DNA from: Bathynomus jamesi
Taxonomy: Eukaryota; Arthropoda; Malacostraca; Isopoda; Cirolanidae
NCBI GenBank assembly: GCA_023014485.1
Contig: JAJOZX010002712.1
Location: 1 to 64,000, forward strand
Direction: 5' to 3'
DNA length: 64,000 nucleotides
Below the pieces are notes generated by a model. The model made no database searches, had not been told where the DNA came from, and saw only the letters and a list, made by a program, of their open reading frames with translations. This document shows, piece after piece, positions 1 through 11,032 of this stretch (position 1 is its first letter; each line of letters begins with the position of its first letter). The translations under genes were made by a program, and so were the position numbers.

Positions 1-250
1 ATATGCATATATATATATACATATATATAATTATACATATATATGTATATATATATATACTACATACATACATACATATATATACATATATATATATACA
101 TACATACATACATATATTATATACATACATACATACATACATATATACATATATATATATACATACATACATACATACATATATATACATATATATATAT
201 ACATACATACATATATAGACATATATATATACATACATACATACATATAC

Positions 251-281
<31 letters not shown>

Positions 282-400
282 CATACAATATATACATATA
301 TACATATATATACATCATACATATATATAAACTATATATATACATACATACATACTATACATATATATTATACATATATATATATATATACATACTATAT

Positions 401-440
<40 letters not shown>
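1..440. repeat. TA/CATA microsatellite tract
   Basis: The tract is almost pure alternating purine-pyrimidine sequence made of TATA and CATA units. Open reading frames occur on both strands only because the repeat lacks stop codons, giving Tyr-Ile-His-Thr low-complexity products. I see no gene here. Confidence 0.97.
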
Positions 441-445
<5 letters not shown>

Positions 446-884
446 CCTAACGTAACCCTATTTCTATGCGATAGCCTATTTTTCTTACCTTACTGGAGAG
501 GTGGTGGAGGGTACAGTTTAGCTGCCTCGATAAGGAAAAGATGCAGGCGGGTATCTCAGTCAGAAAAGTGTGCTTGAAACAAATAACGAGCAATGTACTT
601 TTTATAATGTGCCTTTTTCTTAAAACAATGCTGAATAACCGCAGAGTAAAATAGAGAACACTATTGACAACCGTCCCGCATGACCACCAAATTTCAAATG
701 ATTTCAAACTGGTCAACCACTGTCTTCATCATAAGAATCGTGATAGCACATGCGCGAAATACGTCTTGCAATAGCTGATTGGTTAATTGCGGTGAGCTGA
801 TGTTACGTCACATAGGGACGTCCATGAAAACTGACAGCATCGTCCCGATTTTCTTTTTCGAATTTTTTTTATAACTCAGTAAAT
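441..884. other. Unassigned spacer
   Basis: A minus-strand frame of 89 codons (447-716) resembles nothing I recognise and has no supporting context. The stretch probably holds the eroded 5' part of the LINE that becomes readable from about 885. Confidence 0.4.
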
Positions 885-1883
885 ATGAATTTGCGTAAAA
901 AATGTTATATAAGAAAATTGATTTGTAATCAAATTCTGCATCCGTTAAATCTATTTTCATGCAAAAATTGGGTTCCCGCAAAAGACTGTATATATTCAAT
1001 ATTTATATGCCTTATGAGTGCTGAAAATGAGGTATTTTTAAATAGACTCTGTAAACTAAATATACTGCTAGAGGAGCTAGACTCTTCATGTGTTATAGTG
1101 ATGGGTGATTTAGTGGCGTTATAGTGTTTGGTGATTTTAACAGCAATATCAATAAACCTGGTTCGGATTTTGTTAACCTTCTTAACAGTTACTGTGAGGC
1201 ATGATACTACAAACTTTCCGGTAAATTGATACTCCTTAATGACTCGTATACATATGTTAGTGATGCCTGGGGTACTCACTCGTGGCTAGACCACTGTATA
1301 GCCTCCCATGATGGTTATAATATAATCAATAGCATGTCCATACTTTATGATGTATTTGAATCTGACCATATCGCATTTGTAGTAGGGCTTGATTGTATGG
1401 TAGCACCTGACTTAGACAATGACTGTGATAATGCTGATTACTATAAAGGTTAATTGGTCAAATCTTAGCCACTCTGAGGTAGATTACTATGCAATGCAGA
1501 CTGATACACTGCTAAGGGTTATGAGGATTCCTGCAGAAGCTTTGGCATGTAGGAATCCTCCCTGTGATGATGTAAAACATATAGATTGCTTAAATAAGTT
1601 ATGGTGAGCTTGTACATGCCATTAAGGCTGTGAGTGGAAGTAGCTTCAAGAATAAAAAAATGGAGAAAAGTAAATGTCAATCCAGGTGGTCAGAATACTA
1701 CGCTGATTTGTATGTAGCTAAAAATGTATTCGTGGAATGAGTTGTTATGGAGAAACCTAGGTAGGGGGAACTCTTCCAACTGAAAAATAGAACTCATGCT
1801 AGATTCAAGTGTGCTCTTAGATTTACAAGAAAAAATGAAGAGAATCTCTAGCCAGAAAATTAGATAATAGCAATACTTCCAGT
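885..1883 (+). pseudogene. LINE-A segment 1: endonuclease domain remnant of a non-LTR retrotransposon
   Basis: Frames joined by shifts show an apurinic-type endonuclease of a LINE. An FGDFN motif lies near 1127-1145, followed by SWLDHC near 1279 and ESDHIAF near 1360, which match the GDFN, (I/L)DH and SDH signatures of the exonuclease-endonuclease-phosphatase fold. The linker towards the RT follows (a frame reading SRWSEYYADLYVAKN near 1680). Stops and frameshifts show the copy is dead. The element continues at 3838, 6904, 16049 and 16907 after four later insertions. The clade is not assigned. Confidence 0.75.
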
Positions 1884-2468
1884 AGGGTTGCCAAGTGTCC
1901 TTTATTTCAAAGGACTTCTTTATTTCAGCTCGTGTCCTTGTCCTTTGATAAACTCGGAAAGGACGCCATATGTCCTTTAATTCAGTAATTGACTCTCAAA
2001 ATTTTATTCATCACTAAAAATTTGAGACGGAGATGTTTTCAAACTTAATTAATTCCTTAATCGGGAGAAGTGAGATTCAACATTCAGATGTGATTTCTAG
2101 TAAATCAGAGTTGGCAATCCTGCCCCCATTGCCCGTTGCCATTGTCATCCTTGCTGGAGAGGAACGAGGAAGGCATCGCCCGCTAACATATTTTTTGTGC
2201 TTTGCCAAATTGCCATATTAAACCGGCTTCATGAGTTTTTGACGTGATTCTATTTTTTATGAGTTGAAGAATATCTTCAGATGAATACTTAGGTAAGAAT
2301 ACTTAATTATATACTAGGTTTCCCTCTCTTAGAAAGTTAGAAAACATTATTTTACGTGTCGCTCTACTGAAAGTTAAGGCTTTCAGCAAAAATTCGTGTT
2401 TTGGTATACTATCCAACCTTTGCTTTCAAGACAATGCATGCCCAAAATATGAAGCTTTTATAGAAGTA

Positions 2469-3577
2469 GTGGAGAATTTTAAAATGATTGATAAACTGGG
2501 TTTGAACATGGATGATTTGTTTGATGAGCTTTCTATTCTCCAAACCAACTTTGAAGCTATTTCCAACACTGAAAGTTTTAAGAACGGCTTAAGTACGGCA
2601 GGTAAATGGCACCTCATCTTAAAAAGCAATGGTTTTAAATGTATAAATATTTTCAAAGTGGTGTCCTACGCTTTGTCGGTGCCTGGAACATCAGCATGCG
2701 AAAAATGCTCTGTATGAATTGGTCCACAATTAACCCACCCCTTATATCTCCAGTCTAACTATAGAGTAGATCAAGTCTAGCCTAGAGGGGTCAGCCTAGA
2801 GATTCCGGAAATGGTCCAGAGCGGGCAGATAATTGAGGTCCACAGTAGGATTCCTCACCAATTTAGGTTAGGGCAATCTACCTTCACCTTGTTAAGCTAT
2901 GAGTTGATGCTGGTCTTAGGCCACAATGTAGGCCTAACTTGTCTGACCCGCTTAATTTAATGTGATTAAATTACTGGGTTAAAACTCAATTAGTCACTTA
3001 CTGTTTGTTATTGGAGTGTCTCCCTTCTCCGGTTGTGTAATTGTCGAGAGCGCACTTGCTGGTCCGTCCTCTCGCCCCGTTCTTCGTTTTCGTACTCCTC
3101 TGTTCTCCTCTTCGCGGGGCTTTTTCCACCAGCGTTGTCTTGGTTTATTCCTCGGTTGGTTGAGCGGTAATGTATCTCCATTACCGAGCACGCTCCTCCC
3201 ACACAGTATATAAATACTAGTGTGGAGAATAACTCTGGTGAGCAACCAATTGGTTTCATCCACCCAGTTATTGACATAAAAGGAATTTAATAATTGTTAG
3301 ATTAACTACCTACCTACTCAGTGAACCATTTTCGTTACCTCCCAACTACCCACTCATCAGTTTTCCATAAGCATATTGCGAAAGAATTTTCAGTGTAATG
3401 AATGCTAAGTGGCGAGATGACAGAAACAGATGTTCAGTAGAATTAATAAAAAGTGAACTTTTGATTTATTTCAATTTAAAAGACAATTGTGCCGATTTTG
3501 CTGGCAAAATAAAAAATGATACAGCTTCACTGAAGGCTGGTCGAAGTCAAGATAAGTACAATTTTATAAATAAATAA
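2469..3577 (+). pseudogene. hAT transposase, C-terminal dimerisation region (split)
   Basis: The 5' part (2469-2717) ends in KVVSYALSVPGTSACEKCSV, the usual hATC core (hydrophobic strand, then S-(I/V)-P-x-S/T-A-x-E). After about 680 nt of non-coding sequence the 3' part resumes at 3398 with MNAKWRDDRNRCSVELIK and ends at a stop at 3575-3577. In hAT proteins these two blocks are normally contiguous (S-A-C-E-R-V-F-S-x-M-N). An insertion or an unspliced intron therefore separates them. No DDE core remains. Confidence 0.65.
2718..3397. other. Non-coding insertion or intron inside the hAT transposase
   Basis: The stretch separates two halves of a hATC domain. A 5-bp TGAAT occurs at both borders, and the flanks carry similar but non-identical copies of the CEK/FSV codons. 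It holds a TATA-like ATATAAATAC near 3207, followed by about 80 nt of unique sequence. A solo LTR is one possibility, but TG/CA ends are not clear. The short frames on both strands here look like shadows. Confidence 0.35.
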
Positions 3578-3837
3578 AGGCTTCATTCATTATAATGATT
3601 TGTAAATATTTTCCTGTCTTTAATTCACAAAATATAATAAAGAAATTTAAAAATGTTTCATTTCAATATAGTAGTGTGATTTTACAAGTGTACGACTTTC
3701 TAGACATATTTTATCTATGAATATAATAAAGAAATTGTAAAAAATATTGCACAAGTAAATTTTTATCATGATAAGCAATGGAATATACGGTAGCGTGCAA
3801 GTGTCCTTTATTCAAGATCTGTTGACTTGGCAACCCT

Positions 3838-3907
3838 ATCTGGAAGGAGGTTAATAAAATTAACAATAGTAATCTTACCTTGCCAAATGCAAAAGAGGGT
3901 TGTACAT
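3838..3907 (+). mobile_element. LINE-A segment 2
   Basis: This short stretch reads WKEVNKINNSNLTLPNAKEG in one frame, the linker before the RT domain of a non-LTR element. It continues the reading that breaks off at 1883. The last 8 bases (TTGTACAT, 3900-3907) are the left target duplication of element X. Confidence 0.65.
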
Positions 3908-6903
3908 TAGGGTTGTTCTTATTTTGCGACTTTTTAATTATGACTGCGCCCCCGGATATTGTGCGAATAGCCATAAAAACAAATCATGTGAAGTTTGAGA
4001 GCAATCGGATAATTTTTAAAACCTCCGGGCATTTTTGTATTCTCCCCCCCTGTGAACTCAGTGAACTTTTGGTTGTTTCTTCGATTGCTCCGCCTCCTAA
4101 TGCGTTCGATTTTAGTAAATAATATTACGCTGCGCAGTAATTCAGTTATTGCCATCCTAGCGTCGGAGTCGGTTGCAAATATTTTAGTTTCGTCCTGCCT
4201 TATAGGCCTAGAAGCCAAGCCTCCAAGGTATTGATTTCTCAAATGTGGAAAAGTAAAGTAAACTTGTAGATGACAATATTAGTTTGCTAGCAAGGGAATC
4301 ATATTTTAATTTTATATCATTTCATTTTAATTTATTATTTAAATCTATATCATTAATTTATATTAATCGTTATATTTCATGTTATGAGGTGTCTATTTTT
4401 CTAATAAGTTTTAACATTTTTCCCTTCACAGACTTGAAATCATGTCGTCAACTGCAACTGTTAAGCGCACAACGCAGAAGTCAACCAAGGTGTTTCTGGT
4501 AGGCCACCCATCCGAGTCCCTGACCGGCTCAAAGCTGCTGTCGAAAGGAGAGGTCCTACGCCACTTCTTCCATGTGCGCACCATCGGCAAACAGACAATA
4601 CGGAAGGCGGCTGATATCGTCATCAACGAAGTCCGCGAGTTTTGGGAAATCGTCCGGATCCCGACCTCCGTTCATCATCGTTGCGCCCAGAAGCTCATCA
4701 AGTTGCACGAGGAGTTGAAGAACCTGATGCGCAAGAAAACGCAGGCGACCACGCAGTTCCTCGTGAACAAGCGGAACGCCTGGACGCGCGGTTTCAACAA
4801 TCAATTCGACATCGCCCACGGGAACACGCTGAAGATGCTCGTCATTCAGGAGGACAAGGCGTTTCTCCTGGCCCAGCGCGAGTACGGTCGGCGTGGGGCG
4901 ATGCTCGGCGTCGACCATCTCCTCGCCGAGCGTGAGGCGCGACAGGAGCATCACATCAAAGAGGATCGCGCGCGCCAGGAGGAGGCAGAACGGAAGCGCG
5001 CTGAAGTGGAAGTGACTGGACTCCAGCTCCAGCGAGGGTAGCACACGGCGAACTCGACAAAGCAACGACGCCCACGCCCAGCCGTCGATATCCAGCGCCA
5101 CCAGCCCGCCGCCGCCGAAACGCCGCGGCCGACAGCAAGTCATCATACCGAAGGTGGCCGCCGCGCTCGACCGCGCGCACATCACAGACAACAAGGCGGT
5201 CACGTCGTGGCGGCGATTGCCGAGAGTCTTGGGCACAATGTTGCGGAACTCACCGTCAACCGGTCGTCGTTCTACCACTCGCGCATCAAGCACCGCAAGG
5301 AAACCGCCACCGTCATCAGGCGGGCATTTTCGCCCGACAGCCCCATCATCGTACACTGGGACGGGAAGCTGGTGGCCGACGTGACGGGAGGCGCGGACAA
5401 CGTCGAACGGCTGACCGTTCTTGTCTCCGGCAAAGGAGTCGCCAAGCTCCTCGCTGTCCCAAAGCTCGCCACCGGCACTGGTCAAGCAATGGCGAACGCT
5501 GTCGTCGAGGCGCTGGAGGACTGAGGCGTCGCAAACCGTGTCGCCGGCCTGAGCTTCGATACGACGGCGTCCAACACCGTCGCGCGCGCGGGCGCCTGCG
5601 TGCTCATCGAACAGAAGCTGGGCAAGGATCTGCTCTTCAAGCTATTCAAGGAACGGTGGGATTTCATCAACACCGAGCGCCACCTGGCCATCGACGACGA
5701 GGAGGCCACTGCGGCCCTCATGGACGCGCGCGACGACCTCATCGCCCGCTACGATTTCCACCTCTCCCAACAGCAGCCGCGCAATGACTACCGCGAGCTC
5801 TTGGAGCTGTCCATTATTGTCCTCGGCGGCATCCGGTTCATGAGCCCAGGCGCCCTCCACCGCGCGCGCTGGATGGCGAAGGCCATTTATTGACTCAAGA
5901 TGTTCCTGTTCCGCGAACAGTTGGTCCTCACCGCGCGGGAGCAGACCGATCTCAGGCGATTCATCAACTTCGGCCTTGCCTCCTACGTCCCGGCCTGGTT
6001 CGCTTCACCGAACCCCGCCGCCGCCCCGGCGAACGGCCTTCCTCCCCCAGGATCTCGTCGGCTACGAGGACAAGGCACTCGCCAAGGTTCTGGCCGACGG
6101 CTTCGCGCGCCAGCACCTGTGGTATCTGAGCGAGCCACTCGTGTCGTTCGCCTTCTTCGACGACACCACATCTGCTGAGACAAAGATGATGATGGTGAAG
6201 GCGCTCGAGGAGCAGGAGGGCTCGGACAGCCCCCCAAAGTCGGCTGTGGTGAGCAAGACCCTCGCGGATTTCGTCACCCAGTCATCGAGGCTCTTGTTCC
6301 ACGTGCTAGGCATCGACGGCGCCTTCCTGTCCTCCGACCCAGCGGAGTGGCACAGTGACCAAGGCATGCCGCCGCCGCGAGGAGGATGGCGAGCCTTCGC
6401 GTCACTAACGACTTCGCCGAGCGCGGCGTCGCTATGATGCAGGACTACAACGTGGCACTGACAAAGCACGAGGACCAGCGTCAGCTCCTCCTCCAGGTCG
6501 TCGAGGCGCATCGCCAACGCTACCCTGACGCCCGCAAGTCCACCGTGACTTCTGCAAACTAGGCAACAATGAGTGGGAGATGGGCGCCCATGAGACCCCC
6601 CATTGAGAGGCTAATACTCGAGTAGAGGGGGACCTAGTATACAATTTAACTACAAAGTACTGACATGCCGAAGATATCAGTTCCATCCAACGGCATTCCG
6701 CAACGACAATTTTCAAAAAACGTACAACACTATCCTATGATTCACCCGAGGGAGAATACAAAAGTACCTGGGGAAGTAGTAAAAATTATGCGATCGCTCT
6801 CAAACTTTACAGGATTAATTTTTATAGCTATTCGCACAATATCCAAGGGTGCATTCGTAAAAATCGCAAAATTTTAAATTTAAGCCAAATAAGAACAACC
6901 CTA
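3908..6903. mobile_element. Element X: hAT-related DNA transposon with GC-rich coding region
   Basis: The terminal inverted repeat TAGGGTTGTTCTTATTT begins at 3908 and its complement ends at 6903. The flanks TTGTACAT (3900-3907) and GGGTACAT (6904-6911) match at 6 of 8 bases, an aged 8-bp target duplication. LINE-A resumes directly after it. The coding part is clearly GC-rich, unlike the AT-rich flanks and the element's own termini. It belongs with elements Y (21596-24956) and Z (42905-46734) by protein similarity. Confidence 0.85.
4442..6562 (+). pseudogene. Transposase of element X (hAT-related, X/Y/Z family)
   Basis: The start at 4442 gives MSSTATVKRTTQKS. The first open stretch runs to 5041 with the family N-terminus (VFLVGHPSESLTG, then EFWEIVRIPT), a KTQATTQF region and a charged coiled coil. 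Later blocks appear after frameshifts: HWDGK near 5355 (first acidic residue), LSFDTTASNT near 5553 (second), PGALHRARWMAK near 5848, and AERGVAMMQDYN near 6420 with the candidate glutamate. In-frame stops occur at 5522 and 5892. The CRHH-E block present in Y and Z is missing after KLGKDLL near 5637, so part of the catalytic domain has been deleted. The protein cannot be active. Catalytic roles are inferred from hAT architecture (D, D, CxxH, E). Confidence 0.8.
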
Positions 6904-7540
6904 GGGTACATGGTGCAATTGGTGCATAAACATTGCAGAACTGTGTAAAAATCATGAAGCTATTTAATTGTATCGTGGGGGGGGGGGGTAGACTAAATAT
7001 ATGCCTAAATGTAGAACGCTGAGGAGCTATTAATTAATAACTCAGAAATTTGGCAAGCTATTCATAAGTTAGATGATAACAAAAGTTGTGGCCTAGATGG
7101 CATACAAGCAGAACATTTAAAATGCTGTAGCCCTCGTATAAAACCTATGCTTGCAATGTGTTTCACAAGTTGTACGATACATGGGTACTTGCCGCAGTCC
7201 ATTTTATCAGTTGTATTGTTGCCAGTTGTTAAAAATAAGGGTGCTAGTATCTGTGATAAGTATAATTATAGGCCAATAGCACTTGCCAGTATACTTTCTA
7301 AGATGTTAGAATGTCATTTATAATAGGATAAGTACTTACTTGCAGACTTATGACAATCAGTTTTGCTTTAGAGTGAAACATGGTACTGACATGTGTATTT
7401 ATATGCTCAAGGAAGCTGTCCTAAAGTACAACATGTCAAGCAGCAATGTATATTCCTGTTTTTATGAATGCATCAAAAGCATTTGATAGAGTTAACCATC
7501 ACAAACTTTTCAAGAAACTTGTGTGTCGAGGGGTACCTAA
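6904..7540 (+). mobile_element. LINE-A segment 3: start of reverse transcriptase
   Basis: From about 7030 one frame reads the opening RT blocks of a non-LTR element: WQAIHKLDDNKSCGLDGI, then SILSVVLLPVVKNKGAS, NYRPIALASILSKMLE and, after a shift, NASKAFDRVNHHKLF near 7467. The reading breaks at 7540 inside the CRGVPK block and resumes at 16049. Bases 7533-7540 (GTACCTAA) are the left target duplication of the ZMYM-type hAT. Confidence 0.8.
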
Positions 7541-7941
7541 ACAGTGGTGGTCCTGGGCATAGGCGATATAGGTGGCTGCCTAAGGCGCCAATTGGTGGCG
7601 GGGGCGACAAAGCACGCCCGTTTTTTGTTTTTTCTCAAACAGGCTCCAGTCCAGGGCTCGAGAAATTTACCAACTCACGGTCTCACGAACCTCGGTTGGA
7701 GATAGATATTTATCTTTAGTGATAGGTATCGATTTTGCTTGTAAAAATCAATTTATAAAACTAAATTAAAAGTTATTTCATTAAAATAAACAAGCAATGA
7801 AATAGATATAAGTTAAAACTGTTTATAATTTTTAAAATCAAGCAGAGTTAATTAGAATGTAGCTAGCTAGCTACAGATTTTTCTACACTCCACAATTTCG
7901 TACGTGTTCCAGTTTACAGCGAGTTGTGTCTGGCCGAGCAT

Positions 7942-8474
7942 CATGTTCAAGAGGAAAAAGCCGTCAGGTGCACAGACCTTTACAAGTTTACGTAGATAAT
8001 TAACTATATGCCAGGGTCACCAGCGCCCAAGTACTAGATTGGCATCCGGCACTGCGGCGCAAAGTTAATTTTAATAAATGAAGGGAAGGACTGATTATTA
8101 AATCAATATGAATTTTTATATTTTATTGACAACAATTAATAAGTATATGCAAAGGGGATTTTTACCCGTAACAACTTTGATGGACTTATAATGGCGAAAT
8201 TAAATAATGGCCCGTTTGGCTAATATATAACAGTCTGCAAATAAAATAGATGGCAAGTGGCAGTAATAAGTTATTTACAATGACAGAAGCAACTGTGTGT
8301 CATCATGTTTGCTTCACATGATAACATTTATTTATATCGTTTCAGATGCCCTCCTATGCTAAAACTGGGATGTCTGAGGATGAAGGGCCATCTACTTCCA
8401 CCTCTACTTCTGCTGCACCAGTTTCCTCAGATGAAGGCACATCAACCACCCTCCCTACCCTGCCACTTTCTTTA
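7942..8474 (+). pseudogene. 5' exons of the ZMYM/TTF-type hAT transposase
   Basis: MFKRKKPSGAQTF at 7942 resembles the N-terminus of ZMYM1-like hAT proteins, which often begin with a short basic stretch ending in SGAQ. A second exon (8346-8474) follows an acceptor CGTTTCAG. It encodes a Ser/Thr-rich acidic linker and ends TTA-G before a GTATGT donor. Phase-1 joining to the acceptor at 13279 gives LSL-DAPEGSS, so exon phase supports an intron of about 4.8 kb. How exon 1 joins the second exon is not clear. Confidence 0.5.
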
Positions 8475-8477
8475 GGT

Positions 8478-9255
8478 ATGTACAGTGCTTACAAGAAGTC
8501 TCACGCCTCTGTCTCGTCCCAAGTTAGTCTGTTAGGTATAAAATGGGCGGTCCTTATGGCAGCGGAGGTGTGTTCGGATTGGTGCACATAACTGCTCTAA
8601 CCCAATCAATGACGTCATTAGTAGGTCACTTCTGCTACATTTTAGGGTTTAAAATACGAATGATTAAGAAGCAGAATCAGCAAGTTGTGGGATGTTGGGA
8701 TGGTTATGGAGCAATCCTAGTCATCATAATATTAGCTGGGCATTACATTATACCGTCTCAATATATACTGTAGACTATAGAGAACGACTAATTCGGCGGT
8801 CCTTATGGCAGCGGAGGTGTGTTCGGATTGGTGCACATAACTGCTCTAACCCAATCAATGACGTCATTATTAGGTCACTTCTGCTACATTTTAATGTTTA
8901 AAATACAAATGATTAAGAAGCAGAATGAGCAAGTTTCGGGATGTTGGGATGGTTACGGAGCCATCCTAGTCATCATAATATTAGCTGGGCATTACATTAT
9001 ACCGTCTCAATATATACTGTAGACCAGAGCTTTCCAAACTTTTCACGTTGGCGACACACTATTTAAGCATAAAAATTTTCACGACACATTAATTAATTTT
9101 TGTTATCAAATATCAGATAATTTTTTAGTAGGTGGTTTATCTTGTAGCCGATTTTGTTGATAGAAAAATCAAAATTTTCAAAATCCAAAAACACTAATGT
9201 GTCGCGACACACTGTTTGGAAAGCTCTGCTGTAGACTATAGAGAACGACTAATTC
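8478..9255. repeat. Tandem duplication of a ~249-bp intronic unit
   Basis: A unit starting GGCGGTCCTTATGGCAGCGG occurs at 8546-8794 and again at 8795-9255, with only scattered differences. The second unit is longer because a 204-bp MITE plus its 8-bp duplication lies inside it (9025-9236). The region upstream (8478-8612) recurs inverted at 12428-12563. The open frames here are translations of the repeat and look non-coding. Confidence 0.85.
9025..9228. mobile_element. 204-bp hAT-type MITE
   Basis: Ends CAGAGCTTTCCAAAC and GTTTGGAAAGCTCTG are inverted repeats. The perfect 8-bp direct duplication CTGTAGAC flanks them (9017-9024 and 9229-9236). The internal CGACACA-type motifs near both ends are also inverted. 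No coding capacity. Confidence 0.95.
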
Positions 9256-9828
9256 CGCAAATATCCCAAATCATGGCATGATACCTGTTATTTTGACGCA
9301 GGTCTAAATTATTTGCTCAAATGCAATTATTGATATTAAGTAATTGTTGGGAATTGTTGTCAATATTGTTGTTTGTGATACATATCCTACGTGAAGAATC
9401 TAATGACCAAATTCCTCAGTGAACCTCTCACGTGCTCGCATTTCGAGGAAGTCACGGTCGTCTCACTAATAGATAGTTTATCCATTGTTTTAAGTGGTAA
9501 CCTATTAAGCGAACTATGTTAAACCTATTCCATCTTATGAAAGTCATTAGGCTAAAGCAAGACTGGTGGGCCGTGAATCAGAGAAATTTGATTTGTTCAT
9601 CGTAATTATTACGTAATATAGTATACTGTATATATAGTAGTATATAAGAGTTTATTGGTAGCATATCATATGACAATTCCTATAAACATGTGATGACCTC
9701 GATGTTGCCAGTTTTTATTTTTTTCCTGAAACTATTACCTTTTCATAGTTTGTTTCAACAATGCATATATTATCTCCACGAGCGTAGACATTGCAAGAAA
9801 AGATTCTAACTAAGGAGAAGTAAAGTTG

Positions 9829-10040
9829 GGTGCTGGTTAAGTGTGCGGTCTACCTACGATTGGTTAGGTTTAATCATGATATTTTCGTTAAAACTAACGA
9901 AAATATCATGACTAAACCTAACCAATCGTCAAGGGCGATTGACAGTGGGATGTAAACAAACAATTAGTAAACAAGATAAGAAGCTATAATTAAAAGGTAG
10001 ACCGCCGAATCGTAGATAGACCGCACACTTAACCAGCACC
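9829..10040. mobile_element. Palindromic MITE C
   Basis: GGTGCTGGTTAAGTGTGCGG at 9829 is repeated inverted at the right end (10040). TAAAGTTG (9821-9828) and TAAAGTTC (10041-10048) form a 7/8 target duplication. Inside is a second tight foldback, TCATGATATTTTCGTTA against TAACGAAAATATCATGA (about 9878-9917), flanked by TTGGTTAGG and CCTAACCAA. The same inner motif occurs in MITEs A and B. Confidence 0.9.
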
Positions 10041-10155
10041 TAAAGTTCTTTCATAGTCACAATATATACTTTTATAGATGTCAAACAAAAATATAATAAA
10101 ATTCTATATTAACATAAATATATATTCGATACGCATTTACGTCAAAGCTTTAACA

Positions 10156-11032
10156 TCAGTATTTCGTATACCTTCCTCCAGCATCAATAATTTCTTGCAA
10201 TCGTTGCGGCATAGAAGAGGCCAGATTGTAGGGAATGTTTGGTGTTCGGCGTAAGCTCTCCCAACTATTACTCGTGTGAGCTAAAAGTGCTTCAAATGTT
10301 CTTTCATTGTGTTGCTCCCATTCTTTAATCATTATTGCCCAAAGGTTTTCAATCGGATTCAAATCAGGAGACCGTGGTGGCAGAATTAGATTAATAATCT
10401 CTGGGTGATCTTCGTACCACGCTCTCACAACGTTACTCCTATGAATGGGACTGTTATCTTCCATTGATGTGACCACTACGTTTGCTCGGGAAAACGTTTC
10501 CTTCTTCATAGCGTTTTCCGCGCTGCCTCCAACAATGCAGGGAACCATGACTATCTGTTGAAAATGTTTTTTCGTCACAGTACACAACTTTTCTCCAGAA
10601 TTCTTCCTCCTGCGGCAAGTATTGCAAGGCAAATCCCATCCGCGCCTCTTTATGCTCAATCGTCAATGCAGGTTTTATAGCTGGACGGCGAGAAAAATAC
10701 CCTGCCTCCTGAAGTCTGTTGTTCACTGTATTTGCGCTGCAACGAAGGTTCAGGTCTCTGTAAATATGCGTCGCTGGAACAAACGGATGCTCTCTGGCAT
10801 GATTAACAATCGCAGCATCTTCCTCTTGAAATGTTGAACGCGGAGGACCAGACCTCGGCAAAGTAGCGATTGAGTTTTCTGCTTCATACTGATGAATCCA
10901 CCGTTCCACAGTGCTTCGATGAACGTCTAGTCGTCTTGATATTTCTCTTATTGGCACACCATATTCATGCAATGTCACCATTGCTCCCCGCATTGCCTGG
11001 GTCGTCTCGTGGTGCACAGACGGCCTTTCCAT
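10156..11032 (-). pseudogene. IS630/Tc1-mariner superfamily transposase, internally deleted
   Basis: The reading starts MERPSVHHETTQAMRGAM at 11032 and shows a paired helix-turn-helix (VPIREISRRLDVHRSTVERW, then an NTVNNRLQEAGYF block). The first catalytic aspartate is in VVYCDEKTFSTD. Near 10463 SKRSGHI joins, with a frameshift, to MEDNSPIH, which holds the second aspartate. The segment that normally separates these blocks is lost. SPDLNPIENLW carries the last acidic residue, 36 residues after the second aspartate. It ends at 10156. I found no clear terminal repeats. Confidence 0.85.

Larger units (their letters stand above)
1884..3837. mobile_element. hAT-type DNA transposon remnant inserted in LINE-A
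   Basis: The element is bounded by inverted repeats AGGGTTGCCAA (1884) and TTGGCAACCCT (ending 3837). AAGTGTCCTTTATT-like subterminal sequence is repeated at both ends (1893 and 3800). LINE-A reads up to 1883 and resumes at 3838 with WKEVNKINNSN, which sets the insertion limits. Inside is the C-terminal part of a hAT transposase. I find no clean 8-bp target duplication. The flanks CTTCCAG and CTGGAAG are inverted copies of each other rather than direct repeats. Confidence 0.7.

Noticed and set aside
3..345. Open frames rich in Tyr, Ile, His, Thr, Met on both strands
   Set aside because: They are translations of a TA/CATA microsatellite.
2994..3277. Possible Arg-rich gene or solo LTR with TATA box
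   Set aside because: Ends TG/CA and a 5-bp duplication could not be confirmed; kept only as an unclassified insertion.
4556..5485. 309-codon minus-strand frame opposite the element X transposase
   Set aside because: GC-rich antisense shadow; the plus strand carries the family motifs.
5983..6517. Several Arg/Pro/Ser-rich frames on both strands
   Set aside because: Shadows of the GC-rich transposase reading.
8543..9022. Two near-identical 67-76 codon frames (VHITALTQSM)
   Set aside because: Direct translation of a tandemly duplicated intronic repeat, with no family similarity or start context.
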